A stretch of DNA of 64,000 bases, taken from contig NC_066602.1 of the NCBI RefSeq assembly GCF_905475345.1, positions 372,001-436,000 of the forward strand. The letters run 5' to 3'. Position 1 is the first letter of the stretch. The number at the start of each line of letters is the position of its first letter. The DNA comes from Vespula vulgaris (Eukaryota > Arthropoda > Insecta > Hymenoptera > Vespidae). Made by a program: the position numbers and the translations under genes. The notes under the pieces were generated by a model that ran no database searches, was not told where the DNA came from, and saw only the letters and a list, made by a program, of their open reading frames with translations. Below are positions 42,833 through 54,813 of this stretch, piece by piece.

Positions 42833-43078
42833 ATAGAGGCAGTGACTACGAACATTGACGAGATTAATATAGCGCTGTTTTCGAATCGTTCATTCAAATG
42901 GTTATGTGAAGAGACGGAATATCCCCTTCTCAAAGGATCGAAGTGGGTTTTAGCTAGGGGATACAATCGATTGTGCTCGGAGAGATTTCTCGAAGGGCCG
43001 TCCGATGTTGCAAGCGGGACCTTGTTCAAAGGGGAATCGAAATGGAACGGAGGGAGGTTTATATTGCAAAAGAATTAA
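42833..43078 (+). CDS. Inward frame KGSKWVLARGYNRLCSE, 42.9 kb
   Basis: Second intact copy of the 38.8-kb frame: IDEINIALFSNRSFKWLCEE, then EYPLLKGSKWVLARGYNRLC and on to stop. Confidence 0.3.
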   Translation: MEAVTTNIDEINIALFSNRSFKWLCEETEYPLLKGSKWVLARGYNRLCSERFLEGPSDVASGTLFKGESKWNGGRFILQKN

Positions 43079-43339
43079 AGCTGCTGCAACGATTAAAACA
43101 TTCACCGTTTCTCGACATAATAGTGTTAAATACCTAAAAATATATGTGAAATACTTTAAAATCGAAATAGATTTAAACTATATATGAAATATGAAATCAA
43201 CGTTTAGGTCACTCAGTCAATTTAAATAATCATTCAATATAATTAAAAACAGAAGAAATGTTGATTCTGATATTATTAGATACTAATGATAACACTATCA
43301 ATTTTCGTACTATTTAAATACTATGCAATTCTTATTGTA

Positions 43340-43380
43340 AAATATTCCGTCGTAAAAAAATTTTTTCTTCGGAATTTATA
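43340..43380. repeat. Junction hairpin core, centre 43360
   Basis: ATTCCGTCGTAAAAAAA (43344-43360) is inverted against TTTTTTCTTCGGAAT (43361-43375) with two mismatches. Confidence 0.6.
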
Positions 43381-43601
43381 TCTACTATCATATTCCTTGA
43401 AAACATTTTCTCCAAATATTACCTTACTTTCTTGTAAACAAATGCATATTGCTCAAGTTATGGAAGATGGTATCTTCGCTACTGCACAGCAATAAAAAAT
43501 GTATTCGGAGCAAATCTTTCGTCACATTTATGGTTTCCCAATATTACCTTCTTCTCTTTCCCGTGTTTCCTCTCCGAGAGAACCACTCAGATAGTTAGTC
43601 A

Positions 43602-43784
43602 AGAAATGGTCAAATTACCAAGTTATATGAAAAGAATATCAATCGATTTTACGGAAAAGAAGTACACTCACAACGATCTGAGAGCTTCTCTGAACCACTT
43701 AAAGAGAGTGATAAGGACTTGTCTGCAATGGTACGCGAGTACGCCTCGTACGATGCAGCGATATTTGATGGAGTAAACAAGTAA
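43602..43784 (+). CDS. Inward ITKLYEK frame ending DGVNK, 43.7 kb
   Basis: Reads RNGQITKLYEKNINRFYGKE, then KESDKDLSAMVREYASYDAA and IFDGVNK-stop. Same length as the 24.8-kb frame. In-frame TAG lies just upstream, so an exon start inside 43595-43610 would be needed. Confidence 0.36.
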   Translation, partial: RNGQITKLYEKNINRFYGKEVHSQRSESFSEPLKESDKDLSAMVREYASYDAAIFDGVNK

Positions 43785-44574
43785 TCATAAAACTGAGGAG
43801 ATATTTTGGAAGCTGAACTCACTTCTAGTGAAACAGAAACTTCTAGTGAAACATAGTTCCCTGGACTAATAAGCCAGAAAATCAGAAGAGTAATATTCTT
43901 TTGTTATATATCGTTTCGTGATTTCGATAAGAACGAAAGGTTTAATTCGAAAGTACTTGACGATAAGTACGGAAAAACATGTTAATAACAGGTAATTCGC
44001 GCTACGCACCAAAGGACTTCGTCCAAATTTCAATGTTTATGAAGATCGCTAATTAAATGTTACGAATATTTTTTAAGTACATGTCGTGAATATTATGACA
44101 AACAATTTGAAATATAGAATTCAGCATGTCTCCTTTTTTAATTATATCGAAGGGTTACCTAATTTAAATTGTTGGAATGACGGTGACGTAAACGTGGATT
44201 TTCCATTTCCCGTATAATTTAACAGTATTCCCCTGCTAACGTTATTTCTTCCACAAATGGTGAATCTTTTCATCAACCCTCCATGATAATTTGTTTTATG
44301 TGATGTATCTCCCTCAGTTTCATTTCAATTCCCCTTTGATCCTTGCCCCGCGTCGAACTTCGTACGACCCTTCTACACATCTTTCTGAGCACAATCGCAT
44401 ATACCCTCCACCTAAAACCCCTCACGTTTGGTTCTTTTGAAAACGCTAAATCCCACCCATTTCCTCGTACCACCGTTTCAAGCTTTATAAAATAGCGCCA
44501 TATTGGTCTTTCAAAACTATGTCGGAAAAACACAAATATTTTTTCTTCTTTTCCCTTCTCCTAGATAGTCCCAA

Positions 44575-45384
44575 TCACAACATGCACACAAGTGCAATAG
44601 TTAACGATGTTCCTCCTTTGGTTATGATTTCCAACTGCTTGTTGAACTCATCTTCTGCTTTTACGATGCATTATATAATAAAAGATGAGATTAATATAGA
44701 AAATTGGATAAGTTACTTAACAAGTTATTTATATCTGATCTCTTCGTACCTCGTTTATTAAAATTTAATATTGAAGTCGATTGTTGCTATAATAATGCTG
44801 TAGCATTAGCAACATTGTTCTCAGACACCATATAATTAGCTTCCACTCTCACCAACATGGATTTCACATTATTTCCAAGATTTGTAATAAATTCGTGAGC
44901 AGCATCAGCTTCTTCCGCCGCTTTTACGATCTGACACATTAAATAACGAATGACATGTAACGCAAAATTCTATGAGAAATTATTTAAATTTTTATTCATA
45001 TATTATTATTCACCTGCTCTCCTTCGTCTAGCATCTTGTTTCCCATAACTAATATTCTTGATTACACTACTTGAAAGATATATGGATTCTTGATTTATAT
45101 AAACTAATACAATACCTTAGGGATAGCTATAGTTAAGAGACATAAGGTCCGTCTCATCAATAGTAATACTTCGGTCGCCATCATAAAATCTGTATGAAAA
45201 TTCAGTAACTGAAATAAAACGTACTTATGATACAGATTTTATCTTGCATATTATGCTTTGGAATAAAAAATTTATATCTTATTCCCAAAATATCTTACAA
45301 TTCGATAAACACAGCATTGGTTGATTGACTATTTAAATATAAGATTAAAGAGAAAAATGTTCTCGTTTCGTTATCTGGTTGATG
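44575..45384 (-). CDS. Outward exon cluster, 44.6-45.4 kb
   Basis: Same content as 246-1055: EEW-type exon 44575-44667, exon w 44787-44969, exon z 45014-45046, exon y 45116-45208, exon x from 45299. One base before the exon x donor differs (TTG|GTAAGA would be CAATTG|TAAG, reading AATTGTAAG), which may weaken that donor. Confidence 0.33.
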
Positions 45385-45528
45385 ATCGGACATTGACATT
45401 ATCCATATAGGAAGTTTCGTCGGATGTAAGGAAGAACAGGAAGTACAATGTGAATATGTTTCACTTCTGTTGTCGAATGTTAAATTATCAAGGAGAGCAT
45501 AATTGAAATTCTCCTATCTTCTCAGAAA

Positions 45529-45703
45529 GTAATTACAATTCAGATAACAGTCGATTCAGCTCCCTCCCAACGCTTCAAGGCTATTGCAATTGCTTTCGTC
45601 TCCGTTTCATCTTCTGTACCTCTGGAAGAGTTTACAATTCGTAGTTTAGTTAAGAGTCATGACAGACCCTCAATTGTTCATTTAAATTGTGCAGTCATCA
45701 AAG
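45529..45703 (+). CDS. VITIQITVDSA exon, 45.6 kb
   Basis: Identical to unit 1 except Leu to Val in RSLVKSH. GTAAAT donor present. Confidence 0.33.
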
Positions 45704-45978
45704 GTAAATCGGGTTACGCCCTTTTAAGCGCTATAAAATATCTTCTACGAGAAGCAACAAAATAATACTTAGGATGGCATTGATCACGAAAATCAGTTTC
45801 ATTTCCGTAATATTCTATTGAAATTTGAGACTAAGTTACACACTAACGATTACCGATAAATTTACGTTATATCGATAAGGAACAAAAGACTAGTGAGAAT
45901 GAAGAAATTGTACCGTTTGGATTGCTTGTAAGTTTCTTTGAGATCTATGACGCGTAGACACGATTATTTTGCACATAC

Positions 45979-46200
45979 TTGCACATCACTCGTTCAAAAA
46001 TTTTTGAAAGGATGGCCTTCGCATGCGAGACTCTTCCCCAAATCGTCAGGTCCGAAGACCCAGCTAATTTTCGAGGCGTGGCTCGGCGGAAGGGGTTACT
46101 ACATTCTAAGCTGGTAAATCAATACCACGTATTACACGATAGAAAGAGCGGAAATGTCACGAGTCCTGAGGAAGTAAATTTCCGACTTGTTTTCAATTAA
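45979..46200 (+). CDS. Open frame MHITRSKIFER, 46 kb
   Basis: 73 codons, MHITRSKIFERMAFACETLP and onward to NFRLVFN-stop. See 28154. Confidence 0.25.
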   Translation: MHITRSKIFERMAFACETLPQIVRSEDPANFRGVARRKGLLHSKLVNQYHVLHDRKSGNVTSPEEVNFRLVFN

Positions 46201-46805
46201 CTGGACAATTTATTTTCCTTTTTTGGTTTTTGTTCTTTTCTGTCTCTTTCACCAACTGTTTCTTTACAATATACAATTAGAAATTAACTAAAGAATTTTA
46301 TTATTTTTCGGAAACTTACCGTTAAAAATATACATCATGCTCGAATCAAGTATTAATTTCGAGTAAGAAAAATTCCATGAGAATTTGTTTTACAATATTA
46401 TCTTTTGTTCTCCTTCTTTATTTAAGCTAACAACCTTCTCTCTTTCTTTATTACACAGTGCCAAAGAATATGGATTCAGAGATAATAATTAGTTATATTT
46501 ATTTTTCATTTCGCGTAATTCATTTGAATGTCCTTTACGCAATGCATAACGATAACTTCCTATTCCGCGGTCGAAAGAGCCAAAAGGGATATGAGTGGGG
46601 GGAAACAGAATTGTCGACCAATCCCTTTTATGTCGACTTACCGCGGCCCTCTTGAATTAACTACCATATGAAATAATCCACATATCATAATTACATAATG
46701 TACGAAACGCTTTTGCTTCGATTAATTCATAGCGCGCTACCAAGAGTTAATATTAAATGAAAAGGAATTAATTTTTTTCTTATCATTCTCTCATAATTAA
46801 AATAG

Positions 46806-47123
46806 CTAGTAAACGTTATTATACACATATTTAATTGGGATTTGAAGAAAATCCATCTGCGTATTACGATCCTCCATACGTATCAAGTACTTTCGTTTTA
46901 ATCGATTAGGTATTATTCCTCTCCAACCTTGATTGTCCTTCGGCACGCTTGGATGGGCCAGTACAGGTGGACGGGAATAAGTGGCTCGGTCCTGTGAACG
47001 TAACACTCGTATCTGATTTTGGTAACATGACAGGAATTTTTTCATTTGTCTTTCCCTTATCAAACCAATGACAGAATCAGAAAATTGGATGAGCGGATTG
47101 TATAATTCAATTACCCATTTCAA
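46806..47123 (-). CDS. QMKKFLS frame, 105 aa, F arm at 47 kb
   Basis: The longest member of the QMKKYLS group: MKWVIELYNPLIQFSDSVIG, then LIRERQMKKFLSCYQNQIRV, a proline-rich HPSVPKDNQGWRGIIPN part and an end at IPIKYVYNNVY. A deletion junction at about 46826-46836 supplies the last residues. Still only open-frame evidence. Confidence 0.33.
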   Translation of the reverse strand: MKWVIELYNPLIQFSDSVIGLIRERQMKKFLSCYQNQIRVLRSQDRATYSRPPVLAHPSVPKDNQGWRGIIPNRLKRKYLIRMEDRNTQMDFLQIPIKYVYNNVY

Positions 47124-47129
47124 TGCATC

Positions 47130-48180
47130 GTTTAATCACTCGGCTACATCTTTTCATAGCTATGGACGCGACTCTGATTTAATTACTCCGTTCGAACGAA
47201 TACATTTCCCTTGAAATGAGCTCCCTATTGAAGAAGTGAAAATAATGATGCAATAATTCCTGAAGTTAACTAATATTTCGTATATTATATTCCAAAGTAA
47301 TCAATTCCTAGGAAGAAAATTTACTTGTTAATTTTTATTTGAGAATTGTTTATTTCTATTACGCCTAAGCGAGCATAGCGACAATTTTATTATATTTCTA
47401 GTAAGATAACATTTGTAGTTTCCGAATGTACTATCCCTAATACTTTTTTTCTGAATAATCGCACATTGAATGTAACACTATCATAAATTTTCCTCCAACA
47501 TAGTAGAACAGCATCGAAGTTGGTACTTTTCAAGGAGGACCTTATGTTTGGTACATATTTATTCATATTTATATAATTTTCCTGAAGAGAACGTCGACAT
47601 TATCAAGAAAAGACTTCCAAAATTGTATTTAAAAGAAAAGATTATCTCAAGAATACCTATCTTCCTATATTTATATGTTTTACTTTGAGTGAAGTCGACC
47701 ATTTGATCGAACAACGATAGTAACAAAACAATGTAATAGATCTATACTATCTTGGGGAAAGTATTATGTAAATGTTTATTATATGTACGCTTATGGAAAT
47801 ATTTAATCATTCGAGTAAATATTAGAAAACTACCAAATAGATTTGTCATATTATATTACAACAAATATAATAGTAATATAGTATAAATATAAGTCGTTTC
47901 TATACTCGGTTATACGTAATGAGAAATAAACGAATCGAGAAAGAAAATATTTCCAGAGGAATTAAATAGTTTTGAGCGTAATATACGAAATATTTGATAA
48001 CTCGAAGTATAATTGGATCATTCTTTGAAATTTTTCAGTCGAGAATAAATTTTTAGCAAAATGTACTCGTTCGTATGAAAGAACTAAATTAGTCGTGATA
48101 CATCGATCTGCAAATTAAATAATGCATTTAAATAGGTAATTAAAATACACTGCTAATTGTATTATCAAATTCTCTGTTTG
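47130..48180. other. F arm joined directly to R arm without P module
   Basis: At about 47510 the F arm stops at CAACATAGTAGAACAGC and R-arm sequence (GTACTTTTCAAGGAGGACC, as at 62050) follows. The whole P module is missing. Confidence 0.6.
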
Positions 48181-48185
48181 GTTTA

Positions 48186-48290
48186 ATGACAGGGAATCAA
48201 ATGAAAAAATACCTTTCTTCTTTTCAAAATAAGGGAGGAGATATACGCATGCACGCCCACAGAACCGCACACGTAATCCCGCCCACATGA
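48186..48290 (+). CDS. QMKKYLS frame, R arm at 48.2 kb
   Basis: MTGNQMKKYLSSFQNKGGDI, then RTAHVIPPT-stop. Confidence 0.27.
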   Translation: MTGNQMKKYLSSFQNKGGDIRMHAHRTAHVIPPT

Positions 48291-48324
48291 CTAGCGCGCA
48301 TGAGCGAACTCAACGCACTGGTAC

Positions 48325-48471
48325 ATGGAGGGGGATAATAAAAATTCGTTTACCATAAAGGTATTTGACGAATCTTTTGGAAGAATGTCATGTGTACATG
48401 CTTTTTCATTAAATCCCAATCGAAATGTATTTGCGATAGGCAATAATTCGTCCATATACCTACATTTCTGA
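48325..48471 (+). CDS. WD40-like blade fragment, 48.4 kb
   Basis: MEGDNKNSFTIKVFDESFGR and CVHAFSLNPNRNVFAIGNN. It crosses the left edge of duplicate C. Confidence 0.3.
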   Translation: MEGDNKNSFTIKVFDESFGRMSCVHAFSLNPNRNVFAIGNNSSIYLHF

Positions 48472-51400
48472 AAAACGTTCTTTATATGTTATTTTTAAGT
48501 ACATGACGTGAATATTCCGACAAATAATTTATCAAATATTCCGACAAACATTGAACCAAACACTTCGTCTCTTTGTAATTATGATGATTAATTAAACTGA
48601 CGTTATAACGATGCACGGTGTGGTAAACGTTCTCTGAATATATATCGCATAATTTAAAAGCGTTTCCGGGCTAACACTATTATCCCGAAAAATGGTGAAT
48701 CTTTTGATCGTACATGGAGATTTAATCATTTTCAATGTTAAACCAGTACCAATGTTAGTCTGAGTACCATTTCAATTCCAGTTCAATCCAGATTCCCTTT
48801 GCAACGGCAAACAGTTGTTCGGTAAATCTCTTCCACCACACTCCCTTATATTCTGCAGCTAAAGCCACTTATCTTTGGAAACATTCAATAACATATATTC
48901 CATCTCCTCGTACCACCATTCGTATGATGCTTTGTAAAACAATGGCATATTTATCTCGCAAGGTTCGTCGGCACTTCCATTATAAACATTTGGTCTTTTT
49001 CTTCCACTACTTCCTTGTCCATTTCGATTACATGATGTAGACTGTATGGAATATTACGAAAAAATCTCTCCAGCAATATTCTCTGCTCAAAATTAACCCT
49101 TATTGATATATATTTTTAATAACAAGCACAGGAAAAGAATTATTTGACAATTTCCAAATTCCTTTATTTAAGTAAGAATATCTTGTTAAATTAGTAAAAA
49201 GTAGGGAGAAAAGGGAACGAAAGAAGAGTATAAAGTAAGAAGGATAATGATACATCCAATTAATAGGGATCGATAAAGAAATTCATTTCCTCACAGTTTA
49301 TGACCTTTTCTCTTCTTTCGAACATATAATAGGAAATATTGATTATTTTATTTGAAACGTAATAACCCTTTGCAGAGGGCGTACTCTTTGCCGCCATGTT
49401 AAGCAACCATAGCAACGAGGGGGTGATGAATACGGTCTGGCTGAGGACGGCGAAAATGCTTTACGGCATTCCTTCGGTTGTTGCCGAACTAGTAATATGT
49501 GAGCAAGTGACGTTCAATGAATATTCCCTACGTCTATATGTTATACGTTCCAAAGGGTAGTTTTACAAGCGGTTCAGGCGGTGGAAACAATTTCTTCGTT
49601 CTCACTACTCTCTTGCTTATGTTATCAATATAAGGTGAATTTATCAGTAATCATTAATATGTGATTTATTATAAAATTTCTATTATATATTATGGAAATG
49701 AAATTGATTTTCGTGATCAATACCATCATTATTATTATTTGTTGCTTTTCGGTGAAGGTATTTCATATTTCTTAAAGGCGCGTAATTAGGTTTATCTTTG
49801 TTACCTACACAATTGGATGAGCAATTGAATGTCTATCATGAGTCTTAACTTATCTAGGAATTCTTAACTATTTAAGAGATATAACAGACAAAACGAGGGT
49901 GAAAGCAGTTCCAATAGCCTGGAAATATGGCAAAGGAGTCCTATTGACTTACATTTGAATTTAATTCCAAAGAGTATAAACGAAATTCAACTACGCTCAT
50001 CGTGGTAATGATTTATTCGACATCCGAGGTGCAACACATTTACATCGGTACTTCCTGTTCTTCCGACCATAAGTTCTACATGGATAGTACAAATGCTGCG
50101 TTTACAGAAAGGTAAGATGTTTTAGAGATAAGATTTATGTTTTATTGTAAAATGTAACGTGGAATATGAAATCTCTATCATAGGTATATTTTATAATAAT
50201 TTATTGAATTTTTACATAGATTTTTTGAAGTCCACTAAAGTATTTCCATTCATAAGTGAATTCAATTCAAATCATCCATGTGATATAAACCCAAATTGGC
50301 GTGAAAAGCACCTAATTCTTCGGTGTATGGAAACAACATGACGCCATTACTAGCGCATTCTTATAGTAACCATCACCTTTAATAACAGACTTTAATAAAC
50401 GAGGTATGAAAAGATCAGATATAACTAATTTGTCACATATCATTTCTAATTTTCTATATGAATTTCATCTTTTATAATAGAGCGCATCGGATTGAGAAAT
50501 CGAAAGAGTGGTTCAAGAAGCAATTCGAAAATCTAACCAAAGAAAGGACACTTAGCGATTCCTCATATATCAAGTTCTCTTAAATCTTCTTATATTGATG
50601 TATTGCAACATAATGATACTATACAGGTAGATTTGATACTGAATAATCACTTTTTTACACGTTTGATTCATATCTTCATTTTTGGGAAGTAGATTGGAAT
50701 TCAATTTTTACACACATGTGTTATAATCAAGATATCCGTAAATTCGGATCCTGTGCAATAATTATCAGTTGCTTTCGCCTTTAATTTGTTTCGTATATCT
50801 CCAAAAGAAGTCAAAGTTCGTAGTTTAGTTAAGACTTATCAGAGCTATTCGTTCATTTTAATTGTATAATTACCGATAAGTATTGTCAGATGATGCCATT
50901 TAAGTGCTACAGTAACATCTATACACAACAAAATAATAATTATGATGATATGAATCAAGAGAATCAGTTTCATTGCTCTAATTTAGGAATGTAACATTGC
51001 AATAATTCTGATGCAAACGGCAACTACTAAATTTAAAGATTATTGATGGCGTAAAAGAATGACGAGTGAGAATGATGAGATTGTTTCTGCCGTTTCAATT
51101 GCTTGTAAAGATCTTCTTTCGGATGTATGACGTATAGACACCAAGGGAATATTTCGCGTGCGGCACTCACTTGCGTATTACTGGTTCGAAAGCCACCGAA
51201 GGAATGACTTTCCCTGGCGAATTAATCTCACATAATCCCGTTAGAAGGCCAAGTTTCCCAGATTCTAATTCTCTAGCTAGGACGCACTGGAATAAAAATT
51301 TCCCCTCACCTATATCCATGTAGTTAAATTTATATATACTTTATATGTACACACGAAAATATCTCGTAAATCAGGGAATTTTCTAATGAACACTTTACAA

Positions 51401-51583
51401 AAGTTCGTCCCCGTTTTAATTGAGATTATCACAGAAGACTATTATTACTTATTTTATAATTATTGGAATTAATTGTAAATTCATATACGAAATTTGTAAT
51501 GTTTCTTTCATAAGTTCAAGATATATTTAAAAATAGTATTCTAATATTATTGGATATTAATGACATTGCAATTTTCGTACTAT
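48336..51583. repeat. Young segmental duplicate C, copy 2
   Basis: Partner of 34133-37380. It carries the same candidate exons: 49376-49560, 49948-50111 and 50481-50583. Confidence 0.93.
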
Positions 51584-52330
51584 TTTTACCGTAACATCTT
51601 CTATGATAAAAAAAGTTTTTCATCAGAAATTCCATCAACTTTCACATTCCTTGAAAAAATTTTCTACTAATTTATCTCCTTTTCTTGTAAAAAAGTGCAT
51701 ATTGCTCAAGTTATCGAAGATGTCGTTTTCGCAATAGCACAGTAATAAAATATATGTATGTGGACAAAATCTTTCGTCATACTTCTTTTTTTCCTGGTAT
51801 TGTCATGGAAAGGCTACCTTCCTAGAACATTTATAACTTATACTTTCAACCATGTCGGTCGATTAGTCGGACTACGATAAATAAATAATTGGTCAAGAAA
51901 TTCATTTCTTCCCAACACATATTCTTTTCGGCCTTTTCAACCATTTCAACAAGAAGAAAAGAAAAAAAAAAAAAAGAGAAAAGTATCCTGTCGAATTAAA
52001 AGATATTTGTTCAATCATAAAAAAGAAGTTCATTTCCCCTTAATTATCTTCATTTTCGACCTTTCCGTCCGTGAAAGCAATTAATGTGCGTAAAACGTAA
52101 TAACCATTTGTGCCCAGAGTCCTTTCGGTCGTTAGCTCTCAACAAATCGATGGCACTTTATCGCGCAAACGTCATCCTACGATTCACATCACATTATATA
52201 TCATAATTTAAAAATCACATAACGTATTATAAAAATGCTTTTTTTATATGAATTCGTAGATATCAAAGAACTTATTTCGTTATAGAAAGACAAAAATTTT
52301 ATTCTCTATTATTTTCTACGAAATGTATGA
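51584..52330. other. Rearranged junction, 51.6-52.3 kb
   Basis: A degenerate hairpin (CTATGATAAAAAAAGTTTTTCATCAG) near 51615, then a short jump through several R-arm pieces (51800-51880, 51960-52220, the latter as at 23100-23400). No gene. Confidence 0.5.
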
Positions 52331-52489
52331 TTAGTTTTCAAGGAATTCTCTTACAACATTTTCATCTCTTTCATCAATGAGCTCTTCGTCCTCTTGCTAG
52401 ATGATATAACTATCACTTCTGATCTTTTCTTCCGGATAAATATTTATTTTTTCTAACGTATCTATATAAATGTCCTTTTGGAATTCCTC
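52331..52489 (-). pseudogene. EEFQ..DERDENVV exon with one stop, 52.4 kb
   Basis: Minus strand: EEFQKDIYIDTLEKINIYPE, then EKIRSDSYII, a TAG, then QEDEELIDERDENVVREFLE, N and TAA. Apart from that single in-frame stop the 52 codons are continuous, which shows the original C-terminus that the frameshifted 23.5-kb copy has lost. Confidence 0.45.
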
Positions 52490-52589
52490 TTATCTACTTA
52501 TATTTACAAACGTATTCGGAAAAAATCTTTCGTCACATTTATGGTTTCCTAATATTACCTTCTTCTCTTTCCCGTATTTCCCCTCCGAG

Positions 52590-52763
52590 AGAACCACGCA
52601 AAATGGTCAAATTACCAAGTTATATGAAAATTATATCAGTCGGTTTTACGAAAAAGACGTACATTCACAATGGTGTGAGGGTTTCGCTAAACCACTTAAA
52701 GAGAGTGATAAAGACATGTCTGCTATGGTACACGAGTACGCCCCGAACGAGGTAGTGGAGTAA
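52590..52763 (+). CDS. Inward ITKLYEN frame, 52.7 kb
   Basis: QITKLYENYISRFYEKDVHS, then KPLKESDKDMSAMVHEYAPN and EVVE-stop, shorter at the end than the DGVNK versions because of a small deletion. Confidence 0.36.
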   Translation, partial: RTTQNGQITKLYENYISRFYEKDVHSQWCEGFAKPLKESDKDMSAMVHEYAPNEVVE

Positions 52764-52967
52764 ACAAGTAATCATAAAATTGAGGAGATTTTCGAAGCTG
52801 AACTCGCTCAGTATTGAAACTTCTAGTAAAATAGATAGTACCCTAGACGAATAAGCCAGAAAATCAGAAACGTAAAATTCTTTTGGTATATATCGTTTCG
52901 CGATTTCGTAATATACAATTTGAGATTACCAACCCGTTTATTTACTTCTTTCTTCTTCATTAAGAGA

Positions 52968-53162
52968 ATGGCAAAATATCCAAACACGAGTGAGTTTCGT
53001 GTCATAAGTAATACTGAAGAGGAATTCCAGATAGACATTTATACAGATACGTTAGAAAAAATAAATATTATACGGGAAGAAAACGAGAGGAGTGATAGTC
53101 ATTACATCCAACAAAAAAACGGAGATATAATGCGAGGGATCATAAAGTGGAAAGAGAATTGA
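52968..53162 (+). CDS. Inward frame MAKYPNTSEFRV, 64 aa, 53.0 kb
   Basis: Intact, one residue different from 17228 (ISN for ISS). Ends KWKEN-stop. Confidence 0.4.
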   Translation: MAKYPNTSEFRVISNTEEEFQIDIYTDTLEKINIIREENERSDSHYIQQKNGDIMRGIIKWKEN

Positions 53163-54369
53163 TTCAATATTTATCATAGACGTCGTAGAATATTATAAAG
53201 AACAAAATTTTAATTTTTTTTGCAAAGATATATGATCCTCCATGTTTACAAATTCTCCTGTTAACGGGTATTGATCAGGCTTTAACGATCTGCACGTACG
53301 CCTTACCTACTTTCGTACTTACCGTCCAGCACCATGATATTAAACGATTTATTATTACCTTTCTCCGTGCACGTGCGCTCTTACGCACGCGAGTTCAAGT
53401 GGACGGGAATGAGTAAGCCTGTCTGCGTACATCTCTCTTGATTTGAAAACAAGAAAGGTATTTTTTCATTAGTTTTCCTCACATAAAACCAAACAAAAAG
53501 TTCCATAATACGATTAGCGAATGTTTATTTTCTTTTTTATCTTATTTTTTAACTTTAATTATCTATTTAGCCATATCATTTAATCTGGTTAAGTTTTTTG
53601 CAGATCCATCTACCACGACTGATTTGATTCTTCTGCATGAACGGGTACATTTTCCTAGAAATTTACACCCTATCGGAGAAGGCAAAACAATGATCCCATT
53701 ATACCTCCAGTTATATAATATTTCGTATATTCTGTTCCAAATCAATTTGATGCTGAGAAAATAGTCCATTGCTCTGCAGATTACGTAACCGAGCTATCAA
53801 ACAATGAATCTTTATAGACGATGGAACTATAGAACTAATCTCCAATTATCTGCTTAATAAAACATATTTTCCTTATTATCAAGATAACACATGAGTCGTA
53901 CGTACACACCCACACAGGACCGGGCACTCAAACACGTCCATTCGAACTGGCGCAGATAGGCGCGCACCAGAGCATACGCAGATAGAGAGAGATTATAACG
54001 AAAGGTTTAAAACGAAAGTACGTGACGATAAGTACGGGAGAACGTAATAATAATCGGTAATTCGCGCTACGCACCAAAGGACTTCGTCCAAATTTCAATG
54101 TTTATGAAGATCGCTAATTAAATATTACGAATATTTTTTAAGGACATGTCGTGAATATTATGACAAACAATTTGAAATATAGAATTCAGCATTTTTCCCT
54201 TCTTAATCATATCGAACGGTTACCTAATTTAAAGCGATGGGATAACGATGACGTGTCCGTGGACTTTCCATTTCCCGTATAATTAAAAAATATTTCCCTG
54301 TTAACGTTATTACTACAAAAACGGTGAATCTTTTCATCGTCCCTGTATGTTACCTCCCTCAGTTTTATT
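53163..54369. other. P-less palindrome centre at 53.8 kb
   Basis: F arm to about 53760, R arm after about 53830, as at 25.87 kb. The QMKKYLS frame start is lost. No gene. Confidence 0.5.
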
Positions 54370-54702
54370 TCAATCCCCCTTTGACCATTGCCCCGACGTA
54401 GAACGTCCGACGGCCCTTCGACAAATCTCTCTAAGTACAATCCCACGTGACTTACAGTCAAAGCCGCTTACGTTTGAACCCTTTGAAAAAGGTAAATCCC
54501 TCCCATTTCCTCGTACCGCTGTTCCTAGCTTTATAAAACAATGCCATATTGGTCTTTCCTGACTTCGTCGGAAAAACAAATGTTTTTTCTCCTCTTTCCT
54601 TTTCTTAGGTATTCTCAATCTGATAATGCACGCAATAGCAATAGCTAACCATGTTCCTTCGTTGGTTAGAATTTTCCACCGTTTCTTCAACCACTCTTCC
54701 AT
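54370..54702 (-). CDS. 110-codon frame starting MEEWLKKRWKILTN, 54.5 kb
   Basis: The first third (MEEWLKKRWKILTNEGTWLA, IAIACI) is the EEW..KKQ exon family, here uninterrupted where the 26.8-kb copy has TAG. The remainder (RPIWHCFIKLGTAVRGNGRD and on) reads the inverted KGSKW segment in a different frame, so the join is probably accidental. Confidence 0.3.
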   Translation of the reverse strand: MEEWLKKRWKILTNEGTWLAIAIACIIRLRIPKKRKEEKKHLFFRRSQERPIWHCFIKLGTAVRGNGRDLPFSKGSNVSGFDCKSRGIVLREICRRAVGRSTSGQWSKGD

Positions 54703-54813
54703 TATAACGATCCAATGCGCTATAATATAAAAGATGAAATTAATATAGAAAAGTGAATAAGATACGTGACAAGTTACTTATATCTGATTTCTTCGTACCT
54801 CGTGTATTATAAT

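Larger units (their letters stand above)
44330..45743. repeat. Young segmental duplicate A, copy 2
   Basis: Partner of 1-1414. The homology continues beyond at a lower level to about 46800. Confidence 0.9.
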
